DNA from: Acuticoccus kalidii
GTDB taxonomy: Bacteria > Pseudomonadota > Alphaproteobacteria > Rhizobiales > Amorphaceae
Assembly (NCBI RefSeq): GCF_021556395.1
Contig: NZ_JAKGCS010000025.1
Span: 124,001-188,000 of the forward strand
Length of the DNA stretch: 64,000 nt
Direction: 5' to 3'
Position numbers and translations under genes: made by a program. Of this stretch, positions 51,346 to 59,433 are shown in pieces; within the stretch, counting starts at the first letter, position 1, and each line of letters starts with the position of its first letter. The notes below the pieces were generated by a model. The model did not search any database, was not told the DNA's origin, and worked only from the letters and a program-made list of their open reading frames with translations.

Positions 51346-52314
51346 GTGCACGGCTTCACGCATCGTCAGGTCGAGGCATTCCGCGCCGTCATGATCAGCG
51401 GGTCGATGACCGAGGCGGCGCGCATGCTGTCCGTCACGCAACCGGCGGTCAGCAAGATCCTGCGGCAGATGGAAAACGAGCTCGGCTTCTCGCTCTTCCG
51501 CCGCGATGGCGGCTTGAAGCCGACCGAGGCGGCGGAAATCCTCTTCGAGGAGGTCAAGCGCGCCTATGCCGGGCTCGACCATATCGCGTGGACGGCCGCG
51601 CAGATCCGCAGCCGTGCCTCCGGCGCGCTGCGCATCGCGACCCTGCCGGCCTTTTCGGGCGGTTTCATCCAGCGGGTGGTGCGCACGCTCACCTTGCGCG
51701 ACGACACGGTGCGCCTGTCCATCCAGTCCTTCAATTCGGAAGAGGCCGTCGATCTCGTCGCGAGCGGGTTATGCGATATCGGTTACGCGATGACGCCGGT
51801 CGCGCCCTCGCGCGTTCTTGTCGGCGAGGTCATGACGGTGCCGTCCTTCGCCATCCTGCCGGCCGACCACCGGCTCGCTGATCGCGACGTCGTCTCGGTG
51901 CGGGAGCTGCCGGGCGAGAATTTCGTGTCGATGGGTGAGGGGACGTCGAGCCGCCAGCGCATCGACGCGCTCTTCGCCTCGCACAATGTCGAGCGGGTGA
52001 TGCGGCTCGAGGCGCGCTGGTCGTTCGCCGTCATCGGGCTCGTCGGCGCGGGGCTCGGCTGGGCGATCGTGGAGGGGTTCACCGCGCAGGCCGCGCCCGC
52101 CTTCGGCTGTGTCGCGATCCCGCTTGCCGAGCCCGCCGACTTCACCTTCGTCTGCGTCCGCCCGCGGCGCAGCCACGACACCGCCTTCGCCCACCGCTTT
52201 TTCGAGGTCTTCCACGTCGAGTTCGAGCGGCTGATCGAGCGATCACGCCGACCGATCCGCGAGATGGACCCGATCCGCACGACCCCGCCGTCGCCGGAGC
52301 CGGGGGTGTCGTGA
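51346..52314 (+). CDS. LysR-family transcriptional regulator (GTG start)
   Basis: A 322-residue regulator. The HTH occupies about 1-62 (FTHRQVEAFRAVMISGSMTEAARMLSVTQPAVSKILRQ-type pattern) and is followed by a two-lobed effector domain. No ATG exists in frame near the HTH; GTG 51346, with GAGGG 10 bases upstream, gives the normal family length. It resembles the NocR/OccR-type opine regulators in layout, but I cannot confirm orthology. It is divergent from the amino-acid ABC operon, with a symmetric operator between them, and convergent with ridA. Confidence 0.88.
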   Translation: MHGFTHRQVEAFRAVMISGSMTEAARMLSVTQPAVSKILRQMENELGFSLFRRDGGLKPTEAAEILFEEVKRAYAGLDHIAWTAAQIRSRASGALRIATLPAFSGGFIQRVVRTLTLRDDTVRLSIQSFNSEEAVDLVASGLCDIGYAMTPVAPSRVLVGEVMTVPSFAILPADHRLADRDVVSVRELPGENFVSMGEGTSSRQRIDALFASHNVERVMRLEARWSFAVIGLVGAGLGWAIVEGFTAQAAPAFGCVAIPLAEPADFTFVCVRPRRSHDTAFAHRFFEVFHVEFERLIERSRRPIREMDPIRTTPPSPEPGVS

Positions 52315-52315
52315 G

Positions 52316-52347
52316 AAAAAGGCGTCGCGGTTATCGCCGCGACGCCT
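52316..52347 (-). terminator. Strong intrinsic terminator between lysR and ridA
   Basis: Perfect 11-pair stem, arms 52320-52330 and 52337-52347 with a 6-base loop; on the minus strand it is followed by TTTTT (52320-52316). It is therefore a good terminator for the ridA operon and can also stop the convergent lysR transcript. Confidence 0.85.
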
Positions 52348-52354
52348 CGACGCC

Positions 52355-52702
52355 TTACGCCGCGGCGGCGGAGACGACGATTTCGATCAGGCAATCCTTG
52401 CCGAGATCGGCGACGCCGATGGTGGCGCGCGTCGGCAGGTGGTCGGCCGGAAGCCAGGCGAGCCAGGCCTCGTTCATCCCGTCCTTCGCGGCGAAGTCGG
52501 AGATGTAGATCATCGCCGTGAGGAGGTTTTCTTTGCTGGTGCCGAGATCGGCGAGGAGCTTGTCGATCTTGCCGCAGATCTCCTCGGTCTGGCCCTTCAT
52601 GTCCTTCGTCTTGTCGTCCGCCGTGAGGCCGCCGAAATGAAGGACGCCGTTGTGCTCCACGACCCGGTGGTTGATGCGGGTCTGGAAGTGCCGCTTGATC
52701 AC
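52355..52702 (-). CDS. RidA/YjgF-family enamine/imine deaminase
   Basis: A 115-residue protein of usual RidA length; the C-terminal ATIGVADLGKDCLIEIVVSA is the family end motif. The expected substrate-binding Arg (here in PTRATIG) and Glu (LIEI) are present. RidA proteins hydrolyse reactive imines made by flavin amine oxidases and PLP enzymes. It is the last gene of the oxidase operon, matching that role. Confidence 0.88.
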   Translation of the reverse strand: MIKRHFQTRINHRVVEHNGVLHFGGLTADDKTKDMKGQTEEICGKIDKLLADLGTSKENLLTAMIYISDFAAKDGMNEAWLAWLPADHLPTRATIGVADLGKDCLIEIVVSAAAA

Positions 52703-52730
52703 GAATGTCTCCTTGGTTCGTCGGAATGGG

Positions 52731-52756
52731 CGGCGGATTCAGTCTCGGATCCGCCG
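52731..52756 (-). other. Small hairpin upstream of ridA
   Basis: Arms CGGCGGAT (52731-52738) and ATCCGCCG (52749-52756), 8 pairs with a 10-base loop, between the oxidase stop (52775) and the ridA start (52702). It may tune ridA expression. Confidence 0.35.
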
Positions 52757-52774
52757 TTGCTCGGCCTCCCGCCG

Positions 52775-53893
52775 TCAGGCGTGGTGGGCGAATCGGGTGA
52801 TGGAAAAGGGCTCGAGCGGCGCGTTCGTTTGCCCGTCCACGATGAGTTCGGCGATGACCGAGCCGACCCCCGGCCCAAGCTGGAAGCCGTGCGCGGAAAA
52901 GCCGAACGCATGAAAGGCGCCGTCCTCGGTGGCGGATGGGCCGATCACCGGAATGTCGTCCGGCATCCGGCCCTCGATCCCCGACCAGGCGCGCACCAAG
53001 GTCGCGCCGGCCATGATCGGAAAGATCTCCTTCGCGGTCGCGGCGGTGTGTTTCAGCTCGGCGAAATCGAGATGCGTCTCGTTGGTCGCCGGGTCGGCGC
53101 GTCCGCGTCGCCCGCCGCCGATGACCACCGTCCCGTTCGGCATCTGCTTGAACGAAAGGGGCCGGCCCGTCGCGCCGACGACGGCGTCGCAAAAATGCGG
53201 CATTCGCGCGGTGACGAGCATCATCGGCGCGATCGCCTCGACCGGGGCGTGCTCGCCGAGTTGCGCGGCGAGGGTGCCGGCCCAGGCGCCCGCGCAGTTG
53301 AGGAGCTTGTCGCTCGTGAAGGTGCCCTTGTCGGTCTCGACGACGAACCGGCCGTTTTCCCGCTTGATCGTGTTGGCGCGCGTCTCCTCGAAGACCCGGA
53401 CGCCCTCGGCGATCGCCTTGCGCTGGAAGGCGAACACGGTGCGATAAGGCTGGGCGAACCCGTCGCCAAGGCTGCCGAGCCCGCCGACACAATGCGGCGC
53501 GACGGCGGGCAGATGATGCCGCAGCTCGTCCTCCGACAGGACGACCTCGTGATCATAGCCGAGCCGGTTGAGCGTAGCGGCCCGCTCCGACAGCGTCTGA
53601 AGCTCCGCCTCGTTCTCCGCGACCTTGATCTGCGGCGCGGCCTGAAAGGCGCAATCGTCGTCGACGATATCGGCGATGCGGTGCCACATCGCCATCGACC
53701 GGATCGACAGCGGGATCTCCGCGACGTGCCGTCCGAGCTGACGCACGCCGCCGGCATTGACGCCGGAGGCGTGACGGCCCGCGGTGTCCTTCTCGATCAG
53801 GATGACCGACATGCCCTTCTGGGCGCAGAAGAGCGCGGCGGAGGTGCCATGCAGCCCCCCGCCGATCACGATGAGGTCGGCGCCGGTCGTCAC
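52775..53893 (-). CDS. FAD-dependent oxidoreductase, DAO/sarcosine-oxidase-beta-like
   Basis: A 372-residue flavoprotein: FAD motif LIVIGGGLHGTSAALFCAQKG (about 7-27) and a C-terminal FSAHGFQLGPGVGSVIAEL segment. Related to SoxB and HcnC catalytic subunits that oxidise amines such as sarcosine, glycine or proline. It begins 4 bases after the stop of the HcnB-like gene, and the operon also contains a second DAO-type subunit at 55551, so two different catalytic flavoproteins share one electron-transfer pair or act in sequence. Confidence 0.87.
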   Translation of the reverse strand: MTTGADLIVIGGGLHGTSAALFCAQKGMSVILIEKDTAGRHASGVNAGGVRQLGRHVAEIPLSIRSMAMWHRIADIVDDDCAFQAAPQIKVAENEAELQTLSERAATLNRLGYDHEVVLSEDELRHHLPAVAPHCVGGLGSLGDGFAQPYRTVFAFQRKAIAEGVRVFEETRANTIKRENGRFVVETDKGTFTSDKLLNCAGAWAGTLAAQLGEHAPVEAIAPMMLVTARMPHFCDAVVGATGRPLSFKQMPNGTVVIGGGRRGRADPATNETHLDFAELKHTAATAKEIFPIMAGATLVRAWSGIEGRMPDDIPVIGPSATEDGAFHAFGFSAHGFQLGPGVGSVIAELIVDGQTNAPLEPFSITRFAHHA

Positions 53894-53897
53894 CCGA

Positions 53898-55277
53898 TCA
53901 CTCCGCGGCGATCGGCTCGTCGAGCGCCGCGAGCTCGGCGAGCGGGAGAGGCTTCAGCGGCGGACGGATCCGGTAATAGCCGATCGCGTCGAGGCTCTCG
54001 CCGCGCGTCACCGCCATGATCTCGGCGACGACGAGCCCGCAGACCCGGCCCTGGCACGGCCCCATGCCGGCCCGCAGATAGGACTTCACCTGATTGGGGC
54101 CCGGCGCGCCGAGCTTGGCGGCGGCGCGGATGTCGCCGGCCGTCACCTCCTCGCAGCGACAGACGACGACGTCGTCGGCCGGCGCCAACGCCTCGGGCGA
54201 GGGGGCGTAGAGCGTGTCGAGGAGCGGGCGGATCGCCCGGTCCTTGCCGAGCGCGGCGCGCACCGAGGCGACCATCGCGCCGTCGACGGAGCGACCCGCG
54301 GCCGTCGCGGCCGCCATCGCGGCGAGGCGGCCCGTCAATGCCGCTGCCCGCGCGCCGGAGATGCCGCCGCCATCGCCGGCGACATAGACGCCTTTGAGCG
54401 TCGTCTCGCCGTCCTCGCTCAGCACCGGCGCGAACGCGCGCTGTACCGTGTCATAGCGGTGCTCGCAATTGAGGAGGCGCGTGATCTGCTGGTTCGGAAC
54501 GACGCCCTGATGAAGCGCGACGTGCCGCGTTTCGATCCGCTGACGCTCGCCGTCCGCGGTGAAGGTCACCGCCTCGACATGGTTCGTCCCCTCGATGACG
54601 ATATCTTCGCCATAGCGGTGGACCGGCACACCCGCTTTGCGCACCGCCTTCATCATCTGAAAGCCCTTGGCGAGGTAGTTCTGGGCCTTCAGCGCCTTCG
54701 GAAGATGCTTCGCCGCGGCGAGGAGCCGGCCGCGCGGCACCGTCTCCACGATCGCCTTCGGCTTGGCTCCGGCGGCGATCATCTGGCTCGCGATCAGCCA
54801 CAGAAGGGGGCCGGAGCCGACGAACACCGTATCGGGCTCGACGACGCCGTGCGCCTTCAGGAGAATCTGCATCGCGCCCGCGGTGGTGACGCCCGGAAGG
54901 AGCCAGCCCTTCATCGGCGTCGATCGCTCGACCGCACCCGTCGCGATGATGATCGCCCCGGCCTCGACCTGGCGCGACCCGTCGCCGGTCGAATAGTCGA
55001 CGACCTTCTCCGGCGACACGTTCCAGACCGAGGCGCCGGCCCGATAGGTGGCGCCCGAGGCGCGGAACGCCTTGGCGAGCTCCGCCCCGTGCGCATAGTC
55101 GGCGCCGAGGATCGTCCGGCGCGCGGCGTCGGTCGCCTCGACGGCGCGATAGATCTGACCGCCCGGGGCGGGGGCTTCGTCGAGGACGAGGACGGAAAGG
55201 CCGGCCTTGTCGGCCTCGATCGCGGCGGCCATTCCGGCCGGACCGGCACCGATCACGACGAGATCATAGCGCGTCAT
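53898..55277 (-). CDS. HcnB/OoxA-like pyridine-nucleotide-disulfide oxidoreductase subunit with BFD-type Fe-S site
   Basis: A 459-residue subunit. FAD motif VVIGAGPAGMAAA (8-19) and PGGQIYR, then a second dinucleotide fold near 152 (VFVGSGPLLWLIA). The C-terminal BFD-like domain has C373-x-C375 and C408-x4-C413, ligands for a [2Fe-2S] cluster. In HcnABC hydrogen cyanide synthase, octopine/nopaline oxidase and multi-subunit proline dehydrogenases, this subunit passes electrons from the amine-oxidising subunit. Its start overlaps the ferredoxin-like subunit stop by 4 bases. Confidence 0.87.
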   Translation of the reverse strand: MTRYDLVVIGAGPAGMAAAIEADKAGLSVLVLDEAPAPGGQIYRAVEATDAARRTILGADYAHGAELAKAFRASGATYRAGASVWNVSPEKVVDYSTGDGSRQVEAGAIIIATGAVERSTPMKGWLLPGVTTAGAMQILLKAHGVVEPDTVFVGSGPLLWLIASQMIAAGAKPKAIVETVPRGRLLAAAKHLPKALKAQNYLAKGFQMMKAVRKAGVPVHRYGEDIVIEGTNHVEAVTFTADGERQRIETRHVALHQGVVPNQQITRLLNCEHRYDTVQRAFAPVLSEDGETTLKGVYVAGDGGGISGARAAALTGRLAAMAAATAAGRSVDGAMVASVRAALGKDRAIRPLLDTLYAPSPEALAPADDVVVCRCEEVTAGDIRAAAKLGAPGPNQVKSYLRAGMGPCQGRVCGLVVAEIMAVTRGESLDAIGYYRIRPPLKPLPLAELAALDEPIAAE

Positions 55278-55567
55278 GACAAGGCCTCCATCGCACCGTC
55301 CTGGGTCGTGACGACGAGGCCTTCGCGCGCCTCGACCATGCAGGCCTGCCGGTTCGGAACCCCGTCGATCGCGACGAGGCAGTCGAAGCAGATACCCATC
55401 ATGCAATAGGGACCGCGCGCCATGCCGGAGAGGGCGGAGCGACGCGTCGCATCGATCCCGGCGGCGATCAGGGCGGCGGCGACGGTGTCGCCCGAGCGGG
55501 CCTCGACACGCTGGCCGTCGAAGGTGAAGGCGATGCGCTCGCCCGAAGCGTCAATGCGCGTTGGCAT
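55274..55567 (-). CDS. HcnA-like (2Fe-2S) subunit
   Basis: A 97-residue ferredoxin-like subunit. C55, C60, C63 and C76 (pattern C-x4-C-x2-C-x12-C) ligate a plant-type [2Fe-2S] cluster. It is the small subunit of HcnABC-like oxidoreductases. It overlaps the end of the upstream flavoprotein gene by 17 bases and the HcnB-like gene by 4, so the three are coupled. Confidence 0.88.
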   Translation of the reverse strand: MPTRIDASGERIAFTFDGQRVEARSGDTVAAALIAAGIDATRRSALSGMARGPYCMMGICFDCLVAIDGVPNRQACMVEAREGLVVTTQDGAMEALS

Positions 55568-56657
55568 CGAACCTCCCTGCGGTGAAGACGGACAGCTCGT
55601 CGCCGATTTGGCCCTTCGCGATCATCGGGGCGAGCCCGAGCGCGTGGGCGGCGGCGAGCGTGACGCCGGAATGGCAATTGACGGTGAAGGCGCCCGGATG
55701 GGCGGCCGACTCCTCGTAGATCGGGTAGCCGTCGGGCGCCATCACGCGCAGCGCGGCCCACGACCTGACGAGCCTCAGATCCTTCAGGAACGGGAACATC
55801 TTCACGGCACGCGCGGCGATCATCGACATGGTCGGGGTCGTCGAGGTGAGGTTGAAGCCGACATCCTCGTGGCTGTCGCCGATCATGAACGTGCCTTCCG
55901 AGGTCTGGCGAACCACATGGGTCGGCATCGGAAGGAGTGGGCGGGCGCGCTCGGTGACGAGGATCTGCCCCTTTTCCGGGGCGACCGGCACGTCGAGGCC
56001 GACGCCTCCGCCGAGCTTTCGATTGCCGAGCCCGGCGGCGAGGACGAGCTTGTCGCCGCGCATCGTGCCCTTCGCGGTCTCGGCACGGAAGCCGTTCCCG
56101 TCGGGAGCGACCGCGCTGACGGACGCGTTCGGCACGATCTTGCCGCCCCGTTTTTCGATCGCGGTGTGGAGGGCGCGCAGGAGATAGAGCGGCGAGGCGT
56201 GCCCGTCATGCTTACAATAGGTGCCGCCGACGACATCCGGCCCGAGCCCCGGAACGAGCTCCCGCACCTGTTTGGCGTCGAGGATCTCGGCCCCATAATG
56301 GGCCGCGCCGTGCACATTGTGCATCCGGTGGATGAGCGCGCAACGCTTCTCGAAGTCCTCCTCCGAGAGCGAGAAATGCAGCCCGCCGGGCTTTTCATAA
56401 TGGGTGTTGATGCCGGTCTCTTCGCCGAGCGCATCCTGCAGACCCGGCCACAGATCGGCCGACCGGCGGGTCCATTGCGCGTATTCCGGCCGCCCGTCGC
56501 CCTTCGACTGGACCCACACGAGGCCGAAATTGCCGCGCGAGGCACGAAAGGCGATATCGCCTTCGTCGAGCATCGTGACCGAGAGGCCCTCGCGCAGGAG
56601 GCCGTAGGTGGTCGCCGCGCCGACGAGGCCGCCGCCGACGACGAGAACGTCGCTCAT
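55551..56657 (-). CDS. HcnC-like FAD-dependent amine-oxidising subunit (DAO family)
   Basis: A 368-residue flavoprotein: FAD motif VLVVGGGLVGAATTYGLLREG (about 4-24), NFGLVWVQSKG near 43, and a C-terminal NCHSGVTLAAAHALGLAPMI segment where family members carry SGHG or similar. Likely catalytic subunit of a membrane-associated amine dehydrogenase with the two following subunits. It overlaps the upstream permease stop by 4 bases, so transport and oxidation are made together. Confidence 0.86.
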   Translation of the reverse strand: MSDVLVVGGGLVGAATTYGLLREGLSVTMLDEGDIAFRASRGNFGLVWVQSKGDGRPEYAQWTRRSADLWPGLQDALGEETGINTHYEKPGGLHFSLSEEDFEKRCALIHRMHNVHGAAHYGAEILDAKQVRELVPGLGPDVVGGTYCKHDGHASPLYLLRALHTAIEKRGGKIVPNASVSAVAPDGNGFRAETAKGTMRGDKLVLAAGLGNRKLGGGVGLDVPVAPEKGQILVTERARPLLPMPTHVVRQTSEGTFMIGDSHEDVGFNLTSTTPTMSMIAARAVKMFPFLKDLRLVRSWAALRVMAPDGYPIYEESAAHPGAFTVNCHSGVTLAAAHALGLAPMIAKGQIGDELSVFTAGRFDANAH

Positions 56658-57451
56658 CGCTTGCCCTCCCCGATGAGGAGACGGTCCAGGCCGTAGAGGC
56701 GGTCGACGAAGAGCATGACAGCAACCGTAAACAGGATCGCGATGGTCGACACCGAAGCGACAAGCGGATCGGTCGTCTGCGCGATGTGGGAGAAGAGGCG
56801 CACCGGGAGCGTGGTCGTGGAGGGGTTTACGATGAAGATGGAGACTGTCAACTCATCGAAGCTCGTGATGAAGGCGAGCACGAAGCCGCCCACGACGCCG
56901 GGGGTGATCGCCGGCAACGTCACCCGCCGGAACACCGTGCCGGGTTTCGCGCCTAGCGAGACCGCGGCTTTCTCGATCGACGGATCCATGCCGATCACCG
57001 AAGCGAGCACGAGGCGCAGCACGAACGGGATGATGATCACCGCGTGACAGAGCGCAAGGCCGATGAAGGTGCCGTTGGCGCCGAGCATCGACAGGAAGCG
57101 CAAAAACGAGATGCCGAGCACGACCGTCGGCACCGTGAGGGGCGACAGGAACAGCGCTTGAAGCGCCTCGCGGCCCCGGAAAGAGCCACGCCCGATCGCA
57201 AGCGCCGCCGGCACCGTGAGGACGGTCGCGATCGTCGCGGAGACGAGGCCGAGCTTCAACGACATGATGAAGGCGTCGATGAAATCCGGGTTGTCGAGGA
57301 TCGCCCGGTACCAGCGCAGCGAGATCCCGCTCGGCGGAAATTCCAGATAGCCCTCGGGCGTGAACGAGACCGCGATGACGACGACGATCGGCGCGAGCAT
57401 GAAGATCGCGAACAGGATGGTGCAGACCGTCGCGAAGCGTCCATTTTTCAT
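56654..57451 (-). CDS. ABC transporter permease (PotC-like)
   Basis: A 265-residue permease with six helices. The coupling motif EKAAVSLGAKPGTVFRRVTLPAITPG (about 165-190) is of the spermidine/putrescine (PotBC) family. ATG 57451 overlaps the preceding permease stop by 4 bases. Works with the PotB-like and PotA-like proteins. Confidence 0.92.
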   Translation of the reverse strand: MKNGRFATVCTILFAIFMLAPIVVVIAVSFTPEGYLEFPPSGISLRWYRAILDNPDFIDAFIMSLKLGLVSATIATVLTVPAALAIGRGSFRGREALQALFLSPLTVPTVVLGISFLRFLSMLGANGTFIGLALCHAVIIIPFVLRLVLASVIGMDPSIEKAAVSLGAKPGTVFRRVTLPAITPGVVGGFVLAFITSFDELTVSIFIVNPSTTTLPVRLFSHIAQTTDPLVASVSTIAILFTVAVMLFVDRLYGLDRLLIGEGKR

Positions 57452-58290
57452 TGGAACACCCCGGCGAAGCGACGTTCGACGATGCGGTTCCACGAGATCA
57501 TGATGACGAGGACCGCGACGAGCAGGATGACGGCGATCGCGGCGCCGAGCGGCCAGTTCAACGTGTTGAGGAACTCGTCATAGACCGTGGTGGCGACGAC
57601 CTTCACCCGCCGCCCGCCGATGAGGGAGGGGGTCGCAAAGGCCGAGGCGGAGAGCGAGAAGACGATGAGCGAGCCGGAGAGGACGCCGGGCATGGCCTGC
57701 GGCAGCACCACGCGGCGAAACACGGTCCAGGGCTTCGCGCCGAGCGACTCGGCCGCGCTCTGCGTCGCCGGATCCTGCCGCTGAAGTGCGGCCCAGACCG
57801 CGAGCACCATGAACGGCACCATGACGTGCACGAGCGCCACCACGATGCCGCCCGAGGTGTACATCATGCGAAAGGGCGAGTTGGTGAGGCCGAGGCCCAT
57901 CAACGCGTTGTTGATGACGCCGTTATTGCCGAGAAGGATCGCCCAGCCGAGCGTGCGCACCACGACGGAGATGAGAAGCGGCCCCAGCGTGACGAGCACC
58001 ATCACCGAGCGCCAGAATGGCCGCATCCGGGTGAGGAAATAAGCCTGCGGCGTGCCGATGATGGCGCAGATGATCGTGGTTGCGAGGGCGATCGCGAAGG
58101 TGCGGCCGAAGATCTCGTAAAAGTAGCTGTCGGTGAGGACGTCGATATAGTTGTGGAGTCCGAGCGTCATCTCGATGCCGGTGTAGAACCCGAACGAGTT
58201 GAACGAGAGGATGAACGTCATCACCAGCGGCACCACCATCATGATGGCGAAGAGGACGAGCGCCGGGGCGGAGAGGAGGAACGGGTTCAT
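57448..58290 (-). CDS. ABC transporter permease (PotB-like)
   Basis: A 280-residue six-helix permease. The EAA-type loop reads QSAAESLGAKPWTVFRRVVLPQAMPG. Start overlaps the ATPase stop by 4 bases and its own stop overlaps the PotC-like start by 4. Confidence 0.92.
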   Translation of the reverse strand: MNPFLLSAPALVLFAIMMVVPLVMTFILSFNSFGFYTGIEMTLGLHNYIDVLTDSYFYEIFGRTFAIALATTIICAIIGTPQAYFLTRMRPFWRSVMVLVTLGPLLISVVVRTLGWAILLGNNGVINNALMGLGLTNSPFRMMYTSGGIVVALVHVMVPFMVLAVWAALQRQDPATQSAAESLGAKPWTVFRRVVLPQAMPGVLSGSLIVFSLSASAFATPSLIGGRRVKVVATTVYDEFLNTLNWPLGAAIAVILLVAVLVIMISWNRIVERRFAGVFQ

Positions 58291-59336
58291 GCCGCGTCCC
58301 CGGTGGCGAGGATCCGCAGGTGCTCCGCCTGCCAGGCGAGGTGGACGGTCGACCCGGTATCGGGCTCCGAACGTCCCGCATTGCGCCGCGTGACGAGAAG
58401 CTCACCGATCGGCGTGTCGATCTTGAAGAGCCACTGATCGCCGAGGAAGACGCGCTCTGTGACGGTCCCGGAGAGGATCGCCTCGCCGGGGTCGACGAAC
58501 GAGATCCGCTCCGGCCGCAGCGCCGCGAGCGCGGCCCCGGTGTGCGCGGCGCCGGCCGGGCAATCGAGGCGCACGCCGGCGGTCGTGACGATCGCACCGT
58601 TCTCGATCCGGCATTCGATCGAGTTCGACTTGCCGAGGAAGGTGGAGGCGAAGACGTTGCTCGGGTTCTCGTACGCTTCGAACGGGGCGGCCTCCTGCAC
58701 GAGGTGGCCGGCCTGCATGACGGCGATCCGGTCGGAGAGCGCCATCGCCTCGTTCTGGTCGTGCGTGACGAGCAGCGTCGTGACACCGGCCTCTTGCTGG
58801 ATGCGGCGCAGTTCGAGCTGCATTTCCTCCCGCAGCTTGGCGTCGAGATTGGACAGGGGCTCGTCGAGGAGGAGAAGTTCCGGCTCGATGACGAGCGCGC
58901 GGGCGAGGGCGACGCGCTGGCGCTGTCCGCCGGAGAGCTGGCGCGGATAGCGCGAGGCGAACGGAGAGAGGTGGACGAGATCGAGCGCGCGGGCGATCCG
59001 CGCTTTGCGCTCGCGCCGCCGGATCGAGCGCATCTCGAGGCCGAAGCTGACATTTTCCGAGACGGTCATGTGCGGGAAGAGCGCATAGGTCTGAAAGACG
59101 ATGCCGAGACCGCGCTCGCGCGCCGGAACGCCGGACAGATCACGTCCATTGAGGTGGATCGTGCCGGAGGTCGGCTCCTCGAAGCCGGCGATCATCTGAA
59201 GCGTCGTCGTCTTGCCGCAGCCGGACGGGCCGAGCAGGGAGACGAACTCGCCGCGCTCCACATTCAGCGAGAAATGATCGACGGCGAGGGTGTGTCCGAA
59301 CGCCTTGGTGAGGCTGTCGAGTTCGAGATAGGCCAT
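58287..59336 (-). CDS. ABC transporter ATPase (PotA-like)
   Basis: A 349-residue ATPase of the spermidine/putrescine-iron type: Walker A GPSGCGKTT, Q-loop VFQTYALFPH, signature LSGGQRQRVALARAL, Walker B LLLLDEPLSNLDAKLR, and a C-terminal TOBE domain (about 270-345). Energises the two permeases downstream. Start ATG 59336 is chosen over an upstream low-complexity extension. Confidence 0.93.
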   Translation of the reverse strand: MAYLELDSLTKAFGHTLAVDHFSLNVERGEFVSLLGPSGCGKTTTLQMIAGFEEPTSGTIHLNGRDLSGVPARERGLGIVFQTYALFPHMTVSENVSFGLEMRSIRRRERKARIARALDLVHLSPFASRYPRQLSGGQRQRVALARALVIEPELLLLDEPLSNLDAKLREEMQLELRRIQQEAGVTTLLVTHDQNEAMALSDRIAVMQAGHLVQEAAPFEAYENPSNVFASTFLGKSNSIECRIENGAIVTTAGVRLDCPAGAAHTGAALAALRPERISFVDPGEAILSGTVTERVFLGDQWLFKIDTPIGELLVTRRNAGRSEPDTGSTVHLAWQAEHLRILATGDAA

Positions 59337-59378
59337 GGGGCGGGTCTCTGCCGATGGTGGCGGCCGCAACCGCGGGAA

Positions 59379-59408
59379 GGGCGGCCGGCGAGAACGCACC
59401 GGCCGCCC
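59379..59408 (-). terminator. Intercistronic hairpin after the PotD-like gene
   Basis: Perfect 10-pair GC-only stem GGGCGGCCGG (59379-59388) / CCGGCCGCCC (59399-59408), 10-base loop, between the binding-protein stop (59434) and the ATPase start (59336). No T-run; likely an attenuator or mRNA stabiliser. Confidence 0.5.
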
Positions 59409-59433
59409 GCACTGACGAAGGGTCGGGAGCGGC

